DNA of 64,000 bases from Cystobasidiopsis lactophilus (lineage: Eukaryota > Basidiomycota > Agaricostilbomycetes > Agaricostilbales > Chionosphaeraceae): positions 2,801,883 through 2,865,882 of the forward strand of contig BCIO01000002.1 of assembly GCA_001599975.1 (NCBI GenBank), in the 5' to 3' direction. This document shows, in pieces, positions 16,546 through 28,084 of this stretch. Below the pieces are notes generated by a model. It saw only the letters and a list, made by a program, of their open reading frames with translations. It was not told the origin of the DNA and did no database searches. Positions within the stretch are counted from its first letter, which is position 1. Every line of letters starts with the position of its first letter. A program made the position numbers and the translations under genes.

Positions 16546-18650
16546 TCACGGAACTGGTTTCGTCATCACCAGAATGAATGAGTCGACGAAGCCATTGTAA
16601 AAGTAGTCTTCTGCGTCGAAGCCCTTTTCGAATTCCATGTTGAAACGCATTGCCGTCCAAGCGATGGCGCAGCGAAGTTCCTCTGTTGGGTCGAGTGTCA
16701 GTGCTCACCTTGACTGTAGACGCATTTGCACTCACGCAAAGCCAAAGCCTTTCCAACACAGACATACGGCTATAGACGATCCTGTTTCAGAAAAGCCAGC
16801 TGAAGAGCTTAAAGAAAGACGCACCCCAACGCTGAAAGGGAAAAAGGCTGTTCTGTTGAAGTGCTCCTCCTTCTCGGGGTTCAGCCATCGCTCAGGCCGG
16901 TACTCCTTGGGACCAGGAGAGAAGTTGGCAGCAGAGCGAGCGATGCTGGGTAGAAAGTTCAGTTTGCTCAGTCGCAGGCCGGATAGTGGGCTTTCTTACA
17001 CATAAGGCGGGTGGCGCACGACTGTCTTGCCTGGGATGACATAAGGTCCTGCCACTGACCCTTCGTCGGGAGCGATGCGTGGAAGGCCACTGGCAAGGGC
17101 CGACATCAGCCGCATGGCCTCGTTGATCACCGCCTCTAGGACTTTGCAAGACGCCAGCTCGACCATAGAGGCGGGCTTGGAAGAAAACAAGTCGTCCAGC
17201 TCGTCTTGCAAGCGCTTGAGCCATTCCGGGTGCTTGATGAGGAAATAGAGGATCAGAGTGTACGACGTGCTCGTGGTGTCGGATCCGCCGATGATGATTA
17301 AGAACTGCTCGAGGATAAGTCGAATACCAACTTATCGAGTGATAGCACTCACTGAGTCATTGCCAAGCTGCTCAGGGTTGAGCTTTTTCCCGGTGGCGGG
17401 ATCGGCTGCCAACAAGTGACCAAAGATGTCCTTCGACTGCGACCCGTCCTTCATCCGCTGTACGAAGCGCTTCTCGGCATAGGCGCCCAGACGTTTGAGC
17501 TCGCTTGATACGCCGGTGAACGATGCTACGAAGTCGCGCAGCCATGGAGCGGTGTCAAAGCGCAGACCGTCTCGAACAGCAGTGACGATCTCGTTGATGA
17601 TGCGCTCCGGGTCGTTTGCTTTCTCGAGCGTGCTGATAGAGGCTGTGCGTTCGTTGAGCAAGAGGGATCGATGAATTCACAAGACAGCGTGCTTACAGCC
17701 TGGGCCGTAGGCGAGATCGTTCATGATATCTGAGCGGACAATCGATTCAGTTTCAAGCTCCAAGCAAACCATATATGAGCTGACTCACCCATAGCGAAAT
17801 ATCCCGAGAACTCGTGAATATCGACAGGTGTGCCCGCCTTCTTGGCGTACAGATCCATGAGCTGCTGCGCTCGCTTGTAGACGGTTGGCTGATAAGTCAA
17901 GAGCGCTGGAGTGGCAAATGCTGGGTCCCAGATTCGTCGCCTGGCCTGGTCCGAGCGCACCAGACGTTAGTGAAAGCCAAGCCCGTGATCGCCAACATAG
18001 GCGCACCTGGTGGATCGGCCGATGCCTCAAGCGAGCCAAGCTACCCATCTCTTCGTGAGGGGATGCAGACGGGCCACCAGTGTAGTTGGGCGCCCGCAGG
18101 AAGCCCTTGGACCCATGAACGGCGAGTATCGACTTGGCATCCGTCAAAGAGAGCTCGTTGGGGCCGATCCGGATGTGGCCGCCGTACTTCTCGTGCCATT
18201 GCTCCAGAATGTGCCTGGCGCGGCCGTGGTAGTTGTAGTACAGCCAACTTCGGGGGAGCGGTTAGTTTTGGCCGAGCTCCAAGTGGCTTAGCCGGGCACG
18301 CACTAGAGCTGAGTGATCTTGCACAGAAGAGGACCCGGGTAGTCTTTGAGAGGGTGGAAAGGGCTGATGCGGTACAGCACGATGGAAGAGGCCAGCGTTG
18401 CCAAGAACAGACCGGCCAGTTTCAAGCTTTCGACCGCCGCAGCCTCGACGGGGAGCTCGGCCTGAACATGGAGAATGCCAGCCGTGGCGGCTGCACCACA
18501 CAGCACAGTCCAGATGAACCCCCAGGCAGTCGGCTCTCTCCGCTTCACGATCTGGTGGGTCGCGACCGCCGCAAAAGCGGCCGTGATGGCAGCCGTCCCA
18601 AAGTCATAGTTGAGCTTGTTCTCCTGCAAGAAGGCCACCAGCGACTCCAT
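16546..18650 (-). CDS. cytochrome P450 monooxygenase, membrane anchored
   Basis: Nine exons on the minus strand: 18650-18304, 18247-18007, 17945-17789, 17729-17697, 17642-17353, 17307-17000, 16945-16825, 16769-16736 and 16682-16546, about 555 aa. The N-terminus carries two or three hydrophobic segments. The I-helix reads QFLIIIGGSDTTST, the K-helix ExxR is in INEAMRLMSA, and the PERF-like motif is EYRPERWLNP. The heme loop, split by an intron, reads FSVGPYVCVGKALALQE. The Cys ligand is present, but the usual Arg two residues before it is Tyr. It is an ER enzyme with unknown substrate, resembling benzoate-hydroxylase/toxin-type fungal P450s. No other secondary-metabolism gene lies nearby. Confidence 0.9.
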
Positions 18651-19248
18651 TGACTGTTGCTAAGTAAGAGCCCCGAATGCCGAGCCCATGATACATCCCG
18701 CAAACGTCGGCTACTATGGGGGAAAGGCAGCGTCGGCGCGTTTTTCTTTGGATGAAGTTCTGGCTACCGAAAAGCGTCCGAATTATCATAACAAGTCAGC
18801 AGTAGTAGCGATCCAGATTGTGGCACTTGGAGGACGCGAAATGGAGCAGGAGTCGACAGGAAAGGACCGTAGTGATCATAATGCATGCGCATGACAGAAC
18901 GAGATCCGGCAGTCCAAAGGCCTCTCAAGGGCTCTGTTGCCTTCACGACAGTCCAGTGATCATGTGCGATATTGAGTCAGGGGCCAGGATCTATGGCAGG
19001 GTGGCAAAACAGGCGGCAAAAACAAGATGCACGCATCTGGTTCTTGGACGGTCTTTGACTCTCTCATATCTTTCTCATAATGACTAGACGACTTGGAGCG
19101 TGGTTAAAGAGGAGATAGAGTCAAATTGGGTTCCCCCTCGGAAGCTACCACATTTTCGCCGCCGAGTCATGGTCTGTGCGCCAACAAATTTTGGCCCTCC
19201 TCTGCTCCCTTCCTCCTCCTCTGCTCCCATCGACGACGACGGCCTCCC
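18651..19248. promoter_or_regulatory. divergent upstream region of the P450 and RPL19
   Basis: This is 598 bp between head-to-head genes. The RPL19-proximal part (about 19190-19240) is a pyrimidine-rich CTCC tract just upstream of the ATG, as is common in fungal ribosomal protein genes. No other element is recognised. Confidence 0.4.
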
Positions 19249-20331
19249 ATGACGGTCGCTAATCTCAGAATCCAGAAAAGGCTTGCCGCGTCATGCCTCG
19301 GCGTTGGCAAGAGAAAGGCTAGTTGCCCCCTTCGATCCGGGTTTTGCTGTTGGGAGCTCTGGCCCTTGGGTCGACCTCGATGCTGCCCGCTTTGCCTATC
19401 GACGCCCTCTGGTGGAGGCCCAGCAATCTTCGCCTGTCCTCTTAGAGCATTCTCCGCCCCAGCAACAGCCGGCCAGAGCCCTGACAGCGGCCCGTCGTCC
19501 AAAGCGAGCTAAGGCTGACCTTGTTTGTCTCTCGCGCTCCCACAGATCCACTTTGACCCCAACCGCCTTGCCGATATCGCCCAAGCCAACTCAAGGCACA
19601 ACATTCGCAAGCTCAAGAAAGACGGCTTCATTGACATGTACGATCTTGCTGCGCGGCCGGCCTGGTTTGGTGCTAACAAGGAGCTGTGATGTACAGTCAT
19701 GCACCTGTTGTCCACTCCCGCGCCCGCGTTCGAGCTCTCAGGGATGCCAAGGCCAAGGGCCGTCACACCGGCACCGGTAAAAGGTGCGCGAGATGGCGAC
19801 TACCAATCAGGCCGAGCAAGTTTGCTGATCCGGCTCCCCCCACGTCCACAGAAAGGGTTCGTCCGAGGCCCGCATGCCCACCAAGGTGCTCTGGATGCGC
19901 CGCCAGCGAGTTCTCCGCCGCCTCCTCCGAAAGTACAGGGAAGCCGGCAAGATCGACAAGCACCTGTGAGTTTTGCGCCCCTTTGCAGCGCATCGATGGG
20001 CCAGAAATTCATTTTTAACACCCTGCAGCTACCACTCCCTCTACATGAAGTCGAAGGGTAACGTCTACAAGAACAAGCGCCAGCTCATCGACGCCATCCA
20101 CAAGCTCAAGGCTGAGGCCACCCGCACCAAGACCCTCAACGACCAGATGGAGGTCCGCCGTGTCAAGTAAGGAGCCGCGCCTCTTATCGCTGCTTGTAGC
20201 ATGTACTAAACTTCGCTCTTTACAGGAACAAGGCCATGCGCGAGCGTCGTGCTGGCCGCCTGGCCGAGAAGCGTGGTGCTTTGGCGGAGATTGAGGCGGA
20301 GGACTTTGAGGCCAAGCAGGCCTCGTCGTAA
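19249..20331 (+). CDS. RPL19: 60S ribosomal protein L19 (eL19)
   Basis: Six exons: 19249-19317, 19546-19637, 19697-19783, 19852-19965, 20029-20166 and 20226-20331, all phases consistent. The protein reads [79 protein letters not shown] and [20 protein letters not shown], which is unmistakable eL19. The first intron is the longest in the gene (228 nt). The only donor that gives the conserved GKRK/IHFDPN junction is a GC site (AAG followed by GCTAGT). The C-terminus is slightly extended and acidic ([14 protein letters not shown]). Confidence 0.96.
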
Positions 20332-20675
20332 ACTCGCCCACACCACCACCGCACACTCTTGGGCCTTTCACCGTCTCAAGAGCGCTACTCTCCAGGGTGA
20401 ACGACGACCGGTGCTTCTTTGGGATTGCCGGAAGGAGGATATATTTTCTTTGGCACACACTGCGCGCGCTTTCTTCGACCATTTAGTCTTCTTCTGCAAG
20501 CTTTTCACATGTCATCTGTCTGCCTCTTGATGACCCGCGTCCGCTTGAAACCCATTCGTGGCGAATCCTGAGAGCCGCCGAGCGACACCAGCCCGAACAT
20601 TCTTGTTGTCCCTCTTGCGCCGAACTTGTCGTGTTGTCCCTCTTGTGCCGCGTCTTGCCCGTCCATCACCAATGA

Positions 20676-22093
20676 ATGTTGCCCGCTCCCGTGTCCTCTC
20701 GGTCGCGCAGCAAAGGGCGAGGCTCGAACGGTGACTGGCGCCTGCTCAGCCCCGAGCAGCAGCTCAACAGCCAGAACCGCGCCCAGTTCCTGCGCTCCCG
20801 CTCGCGCCTCACCAACCTCGCCGTGCTCTTGATCGCCGCCTTGGCCACCCTCTCCGCGCTCATCAACATCCGCCTCTTGTTCGGCCAGTCCGTCTTTCGC
20901 AGGGCCAACATCATCCGCTCCACCCCAGCCGCCCTCACCAGGCTCATCCCCTCCTACAGGACCAGCCTCAGCCACCTCGTGCTCGTACCGGGCCATGCGA
21001 TTTGGCTCGGCAACGCGCAGACCATCTCGGAAGCAGGCGAGGATTCGGAATGGGTCTTGCAGGACATCCAGAAGGGCGGCACGGTCAAGACCTTTATCAA
21101 GCACATCATCAAAGGGTTCGTGCTCTCTCCGCGTTTGAGCAAACGATCGCGTTCGTCGAGTGCTAAGAATCGAGAGTGGGCATCGTGCAGCGTCGAGCTG
21201 GTAACGCAAGACCCGAACGCCCTCCTCGTCTTCTCCGGCGGCCAGACCCGCCCGCAAGCTCAAGCCTCGGAAGCCCAATCCTACCTCCGCTACGCCGAGG
21301 CGGCCCAGCTGTTCGAGCAATACCTACCGTCCGAACAACCTTCCGACTTACCCTTCCCAAGAGCCACCACTGAGCTCTTCGCTTTGGACTCTTACGAAAA
21401 CCTGCTCTTCTCAATGGCTAGATTTAGAGAGTGAGCGCGCGAACCCGCACAATTCTGATGGATGTGCCATTCTGATTTGTGCTGGTGCTCGTCACAGGGT
21501 CACCGGCCACTATCCCCGGCAAATCACCGTCGTTGGGTTTGGCATGAAGCGCAAACGGGTCAGTTGATGAGCTAGAGTTGAAGGCTTCCCCAAAACTCAA
21601 GAGTCTTCCGCTTCGTTGTGACAGTTCGAAGAGGTGCATCGCGCCGCGCTGAGGTGGCCGAAAGATCGCTTCACCTATATCGGCATAGACGACGAGAATG
21701 AGGTGAGAATGCTCGGCTCCGAAGTGCGAAAAAGGCACTGATGACTTCGAGGTGCCCTTCAGAATGGCCAAAGCTATACAGGCGAAGTGAGCGCTTCTTC
21801 CAAATGGTTTGTGGGAAAGCTGACTCTTTGAATTACAGCTCCAATACGGCCTCCAACCATTCTTGCAAGACACCTACGGCTGCCACACGCAGCTGCTTGC
21901 CAAGAAAAAGGGGCGGAATCTCTACAAGTGAGTTGGATCTCGCCTTCTTGATGTAGCTTTTGTGTCTGATCGACTCTCTTGACCTCGCAGCCGCAACCAC
22001 CCATACTTCACCAGCGCTCCCGAACTGTCCGGCTTGCTAGACTACTGCCCTTCACAACTCACGAAGGTCTACGATGGGCGGCTTCCCTGGTAG
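20676..22093 (+). CDS. DUF218 (YdcF/ElyC-like) single-pass membrane protein
   Basis: Seven exons: 20676-21115, 21191-21430, 21498-21558, 21625-21702, 21763-21786, 21839-21927 and 21991-22093, about 344 aa. A hydrophobic segment near residues 45-70 (NLAVLLIAALATLSALINI) is probably a signal anchor. The DUF218 fold is marked by LSHLVLVPGHAIWLG, NALLVFSGGQTRPQ, SYENLLFSMARF and TGHYPRQITVVGFGMKRKRF, then FTYIGIDDENE. The family is conserved in fungi and bacteria; its enzymatic role is not settled. Exon 5 is only 24 nt (NGQSYTGE). Confidence 0.85.
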
Positions 22094-22377
22094 AAACTGG
22101 AATCCGCAACATCCCTTCTCCCACAGCATTTTCCTCCTGTCACTCTAGATCAACCTCCTACGAATCAAAGATTCACGACCCAACGAAAAACAAATGCACG
22201 AGATGGCAAGAGAAGCACGGGGGTGGCAGGACCAGCACAAAACCTGTTTTATTTTGTCTTTCGCTGCAATCTCTTAGAGCTGCACATCAGGTCTCCCAGT
22301 CGCATCTGGACGAGCTGGCGCCCCCCGACCTATGGCGACGATCAAGCTTGAGTCTCTAGACCTCTAGACAAACAGGG

Positions 22378-23526
22378 TCACCCTTGCAGTTTCTGCGCCG
22401 CCGCCGCCGCCTCCCTTTTTGTCTTCATCGCTTGCTTTGCTCCTTCGATCCTATCATCCAACTTCCCTGCCTTGGCCAGCTCCATCAGCGCTTGAACCGC
22501 AAAGCCGGTCAAGTTGTGTCTTTTCAACTTGATCTCAAACTCCCACCGCGCCCGCTTCGCTTGCTCGTCTTGGAGGTCGGCTTGGAGCTCAGCTAGTCGG
22601 GTGTACGCGTCTTGTCGGGCAGAGTCTTCGGCGACCGAGGACACGGCAGCTTGGGCTTGGGCGATCTGGTCAGAGAGGTGCTGGACACGGTCGCCCACGA
22701 TGGCCATCAGGTTGAAGTGCACTTCGCCCGAGGCGTAGGTGGCCATCCTGTTTTGCAGCACGTCGGCGGCCAGGGTCAGCCAGTCAGAGCCGGCCGGTAT
22801 GGCGCCGTGCGAGGTTGGCAACGGCTTGAGGCCATCGAGCTCGTACAAAGTGTCGCCAATCGGAAGGTAAGCCACAAAGTGAAACGCGTCCTCCCGTTCG
22901 CCAGAGTCAGGGGCCAACTCGTCCAAGGCGAACGGATCGTTTCTGGCGAAGCTGTTATGCACCTCGCGCAGGCGGTCCGAGTTGACGATGACATGGCCGC
23001 TAGTTTCGTAGTCCAGTTCTGGAGAAAGACATCCATGAGTACGAAGGGAGCACGCTGCTGCGAGGCCACCAACCTGAGCAAAACTCCTTCACGTTTGACA
23101 GCTCTTGGCCAACTTGGAGGCTTGGAATGTTGAGGGCCGAATTGACCAAGGCGATGGTGGCACACGCATTCTGAGCCACCTGCCGAGCAAAGAAATGCTG
23201 GGTCGAGGGAGCGAGCGGCACTCCAGAGGTGATTTCCGTTGATGCATCTCTCCATTTGAAGAGAAAGATCAAAGCATGGATGGGCTTCAGAGCAGCCAGC
23301 AAGCTCGGTTCGAGGGCGATGAGTTCCTCTACCTGGACGCCCGTGACGCCCAAATCCCAGAGCTGTGGCCATCTGAGTGTCGCAGCCACAGCCTACAGAA
23401 AGCAGCGACACCTTACCGCGTTGGAGAAGACGGCAGGGTCCGCTGTAGGGCCGCCACTATAATCAGCTCTCTTCCACCGTGAAAGGAGGCGAATGCGTCT
23501 TTACAGTCCGTTAGCGACCAGGACAT
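22378..23526 (-). CDS. ubiquitin C-terminal hydrolase, UCH37/UCHL5 type
   Basis: Four exons on the minus strand: 23526-23505, 23442-23417, 23362-23074 and 23018-22378, about 325 aa. The start MSWSLTDSDPAVFSNALWDL is restored only by splicing a 22-nt first exon. Key motifs are GVQVEELIALEP, IFLFKWR, the catalytic Cys in QVAQNACATIALVNS, DYETSGHVIVNSDRLREVHN, the catalytic His in DAFHFVAYLP, and Asp in LYELDGLKP. The long C-terminal helix and ULD-like tail match UCH37, which binds the proteasome (Rpn13) or INO80 and trims ubiquitin chains. It lies downstream of the Khd4-like gene on the same strand. Confidence 0.92.
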
Positions 23527-23739
23527 GGTTGAGCCAGAAGGAAGCGTTCGCACCGGGGCCCGCCACGCAATTGAGACTTTCAGTCGTGGTCCTCAAGGTG
23601 ATCGGCAGAGAGCGCAGTGCGAAGCTCGAGGCTTTGATATGTGTAAATGCATGGATATTGTGGGTGGGCCACTAGTAGGGACACAACACTTCAATGCTTT
23701 GGTTTTTCACGACAAGGGAAATGCGGTTTTGGTTTGAAA

Positions 23740-26700
23740 TCAAACTGTGCCATGTGATGAGGGAGGAGGTCTATGCGAGCAGCCAAGGAGGCCGAACTTA
23801 CTGCCAAATGTACCCATCAAGCGGTTCAACGAAGAAACATCTTCCGAGCCAAAGTTGCCGTAAGCCATCGGAGACTGGCCAGCCGGGGGATGCGACTGGC
23901 TGTACATTGATGGGTGCGGCATTTCCGCCGAAGTCGGGTACGCGGGCGAGTATTCGTGGGGGTGAGGAGAGGGCGCTTGGTCGCTGGAGTGGTGAGAGAA
24001 GTTATTGTGGCCCTGGTGGCCTTGGTTGAAGTCGTATCGGCCGTTCATGGGAGCTGGAGAATGGCTCATGGAGTGAGAAAGGAAGTCGGGGTGTTGTTGG
24101 TGATGGTGTTGGGGATAGAAATTCTGAGGGGCGTAGCCTGGATAAGGACGAGGGCTATGCGTGCCATTGATGTGAGAGTAAAATCCCATGGGGCCCGAAG
24201 CCATGTTGGGAAGGGAGGGGAGGCTCTGGCTGACGTCCGGGACCACAGTGTTCTGCGAGTCGAAGAGGGACCTCATCTCGGGCTGAGGGTTGCCATTGGA
24301 GTTGAGCGAATCGCCAGACGCGCGGTGGTTGTTAGGCCGCACGCTGGTGGAGAAGAGGGCAGAGTTGAAGTGCAAGAAGGGGTCCGACGCTTGCGCAGAA
24401 GCCGGCCGGGTGGAACCAGGATACAAAGAGATCTAGACGAAGTTGAGCTCGAGCCCAGCACAAGTACCACTTGCCGGCCGCTCACCTTGTTGGACGTCAA
24501 GAAGTCCTCAACTTGATCCCGCGCAGTGCCCAGGAAGTCGACGTTGGCCCGACTCAGGCAGAAGCGCAGGAGGGACTCTGGCGCGTCCGCGCTGATAATT
24601 GGCAACACGGTGATGTTCATGTCGTGCTTCAAGCGGTCCGTGACGGCAAGGAACTCGGGCGTCTTCACTGTTGCTTTGAGCTCCTCGCTGGTGGGCAGGC
24701 GAAAGTCGGCCTCGAAGGGGATGTGCACCAAGAGCATCTGCGCAGCGATGTGGATTTGCGACTCGGGCCCAAAGATCGTGACCGTATCGCTGGCCGACTC
24801 CTTGTTCGGGAAGCGGAACGACGCGTTGGTCTTGTGCTCGATGTCGTGGATGAAGATGGCCTTCTCGCCCAACAAAGTGCGATGGTAGCGGCGCGGGATG
24901 TTCACCGTCTCTGTGATAAAGTCCTTATCCCGCGGGTTGACGAGCTCCATGACGCTAGCTTTGAGATGCTCCAAGTTGGCGGCGTTCTTGGCCGGCGTCC
25001 GAGCCACAACATTGTCGTCGTTGTCGATGTAGCCGCCCAGAGCCGCAAACTCTTCAGCGTTGCTGAACTTGACGTACACGCCGTACTTCTTCATGATGCG
25101 CTGAATATTCTTGCCGGCGACTCCGATGATGCGCTTGTGATATGACTCGGGGACGTGGAAGGAAATTTCCGATGGCAGCTCCTCCTGCAGCATGGTCAGG
25201 CCCTCCAAGGCGCCGTCGTCGGAACCTGCGATGTCGATGCTGCACCTAGGGGTCAACGGGAGAGCTCATGGCCACAATCAAGCAGTGGCTTACAGGAAGT
25301 TGTAGTCGTTGAAGGTCTCGAACTTGATTTTGACGTTGGCGCTCTTCATAACTTTGTTGAGCTTGCCGTTCTTTTTGCCTGAGATGAACTCGCGGTGCTC
25401 GTTCGCCAACTCGATTTGGAACCGGATCTCGTGTTGAAAAGCCTTCACTTGGTCCAACTCCATCACCAACTTGACCGCCGCGCGCACCTCCGACTCCAGC
25501 CCGTGCAGCTCGAAGCAATTGGACTTGAAGACTGCTTCCGCTCCTGTCTTGACCGATATGAGCTTGAGAATGGCGGGCACCTGGGAAGGGCTGATGCTCG
25601 GCGGCGGCATGAAGACATCGAATGAGGCGGGCAGCAGCCAAAAGCTGGCGATGTAAAAGTGGCAAGCCAGCTGCATGATCAATCGTATGGTGCGCTCGAT
25701 GTTGACGCGGTGATCTCCAAAGACAGAGATCAGAGAGACTTGGCTGCCGATCACCGGAAAGTTGATGAAGGTGCCGTTGTCATTCATCGCCGCGCGGACT
25801 TCGTCGATTCGCTCGGTCAGCATCCAATCCAGCTTGCGTGGCAAGATAGCAGTGTCGCGGGAAATGATGCATTTTGACTGTGATGGGGTCGGGTCAGCTA
25901 TCGGCCCCGGTCCGGACCTGACAGCGAAAAAATTCGACGCGCCTTGTGCATTGAGACCTGGTAGATCATGTCTCGCGCCCGCTGGACGCCAAAGAACTCG
26001 CCAGTGACAAAAATCAAGTTCTGCTTGGCTATCAAGCTGGGGGATTTGAAGCCGAGGACGCCGGCCAGAGGGGAGGGAAAGTAAATGTTGGTCGCTGTCT
26101 CTTCCTGTATGGTCTGAATGACACTGCGTTTGCGACCAGCGATGATATTGTGCAGCTTGAAGTCGATCTCGCAGACTTCTGAGTGCAAGCCGGCCTGTAA
26201 GACTCATGGATCTCAGCCAAAGGCCGACACCGGATTTTGGGACCGATCACCTACCATTTCGTCCAACAGCACCAACAAGCGGACCCGGGCCTGCTCGACG
26301 CTCTCGTAGGTTCCAGAGATGACAATTTCCACGCTCCGCTCCGTCTCGAGGCCATAGCCAATGGAGTGTGCCGCTTCGCCGGTGGTGGTCGCTTGGCCGA
26401 GGATGGCCAGGTGTGCTTTGGTCAATGAGGCAATCTCGTCCAGCTTCTTGCGCAGGTCCCCGCGTACTGAGTCGTTGGCATCAAGCACCTCTGAGCGCGG
26501 CACCTTCACCGCCGCCTTGCGCTTGAAAGGGGCTTCGCGAATCACGTTCCCTCTTGCGGCCATCACGGACTGGTAGGGGCCGGTAAGGTGAAAGTGGAAG
26601 CCTTGGTGGTCAGGTAGAGCAATAAGCTGATTCGTGCTGCCTGAGGAGTGCTGTTGGGCAGGGCGAGCCCCCAAGCCGGACCCAGACTCGGTGGTATTGC

Positions 26701-27232
26701 TGCCAGCAACGTGCTGCAAATCCACCTGTTCAAAGTTGATCGTGCACTGAAAACGAGACGCAGCATCCGTCGTCAGCTTTTCGAAGCCTTCTGAGAGCTC
26801 GGCGGCCATGCGGTGGACTTGGTTGGTAGGGCTTTGGCTGGCGGTCGGAACCGACGAGACGCTGGAGGGCGCCGTCGTGCCATTCGAAGGCGCTTCGGAA
26901 GACTCGGTGTTGACAGTGACTGCAGACGAGGTCGATCGGCGAGTCCCTGGCCCCCCAAGGTCGTTGGAGCCAGGTGCCGCCGTCTCGTCGCCCTTTGCAG
27001 CCGGTGCTTCCGCTGTCCCGTTCCCAACGCCTGTCCCGTTGCTCCCGTTGACGACCTCTGCTGGAGAGATAATAGACGCCGGCCGTGATGAGAGGGCCGT
27101 AGTGCCAGAAGAGGCGGACTGGGTGTGCGAATGGCGACCTGGGAATGACGCAGACGTCGCCGTTGTCGGGATGGCAGCCTCGCCCAGTTGGGCATGCCTC
27201 GGCAGGCAGAAAGAAGTGGAGTAAATGTCCAT
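23740..27232 (-). CDS. multi-KH-domain RNA-binding protein, Khd4-like
   Basis: Exons on the minus strand: 27232-26255, 26194-25943, 25877-25294, 25245-24486 and 24432 to 23740, about 1070-1090 aa. A Ser/Thr/Gly-rich N-terminus is followed by many KH-like repeats. Examples are HNIIAGRKRSVIQTIQEETA and YHKRIIGVAGKNIQRIMKKY (a canonical GxxG loop), with degenerate copies elsewhere (SQVSLISVFGDHRVNIERTI). A low-complexity Gln/His/Pro/Ser tail follows. This matches the basidiomycete Khd4/BicC-type family, which in Ustilago binds mRNAs involved in membrane trafficking; assignment is from pattern memory. The second intron uses a GC donor (GCGCGT). The last 57-nt intron (23745-23801) is a multiple of three and both forms end at the same stop. 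Confidence 0.8.
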
Positions 27233-28084
27233 GGTTTTTGATCTGCAGCCCAAGAGCACACATCAGCCTCCCGACTTCCCCTTGCCAACCCGCCTTGCAC
27301 AGGCCGCCAGATCCGGGCACTCACGATTATTATTTGGTTTGGTCAGAGGGTGTCTGGGGTGGGAGGAGTGATAAAATAAGAGTGAGTTGTGTGGGAGATC
27401 CACAAAAAGGGTATCGAATGACTGGGATCGATGAGGGTGATTTGGTATCTGGGCTGGGCGCTGCTCGAGTCGTCGTCAGGCGCTCATTCGACGTGTTGAG
27501 GCTAGCAACCAAAAACAGGACAGCAGGTCGTCGAAGCGCAAGAGATGCGAGGGCGGGCTGGACTCGTCAAGGCGCAAATTTCCGGAGAGGCAAATCGACG
27601 GCAGCCGAGACGCAGCGCGGTCTACGGGGGTAAAAAAGGAAAGAGCTAAACTACGGCCAAAAGGTTTGAGCAAGAGCAAGCGCTAGACAGGCGTAGCACA
27701 CACCTTTAGCTGCTCGAAGGAGCCTGGAATCGGAATGACAGTTTTCTGGGCCACACGCCCGGGGATCAAGCACCACAGATACGATCCAGACTTGGCGAGG
27801 CTCACAGGGTCATGCTAAAGACTGCGAGAGGGTATAGACTGTGGCCGGCGAAGATCAGACCACCATGAACATGTCTTACCCCTTGGCTAATAAGGCCTTG
27901 ACACGCTAGGCGTGGTTCGCCGCGCTCAAGGGCAAGCTCTGCCGGCCTTTTTGGCCCGTGTCCCTCACTCGCGTGGCTCGATCTAATCAGTCGACTACCT
28001 ATCCTCCTTTACACTTCATCCTTTCATTACACCAGCAGCAGCCACTCCTCCGGCTCTCTGCCCTCTCGCCACCGCTGGGTTTGC
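27233..28084. promoter_or_regulatory. upstream region of the Khd4-like gene with a probable 5' UTR intron
   Basis: A minus-strand GT-AG intron can be read at 27324-27243 (82 nt: GTGAGTGCC donor, CTGCAG acceptor), ending 10 nt before the ATG, so the leader is probably spliced. The rest of this 852-bp spacer shows no convincing coding frame and covers the 3' flank of the dsRBD gene. Confidence 0.5.

Noticed and set aside
26730-27320. Two long alternative-frame open reading frames over the N-terminus of the Khd4-like gene
   Set aside because: They are shadows of a low-complexity GC-rich coding exon; only one frame continues into KH domains.
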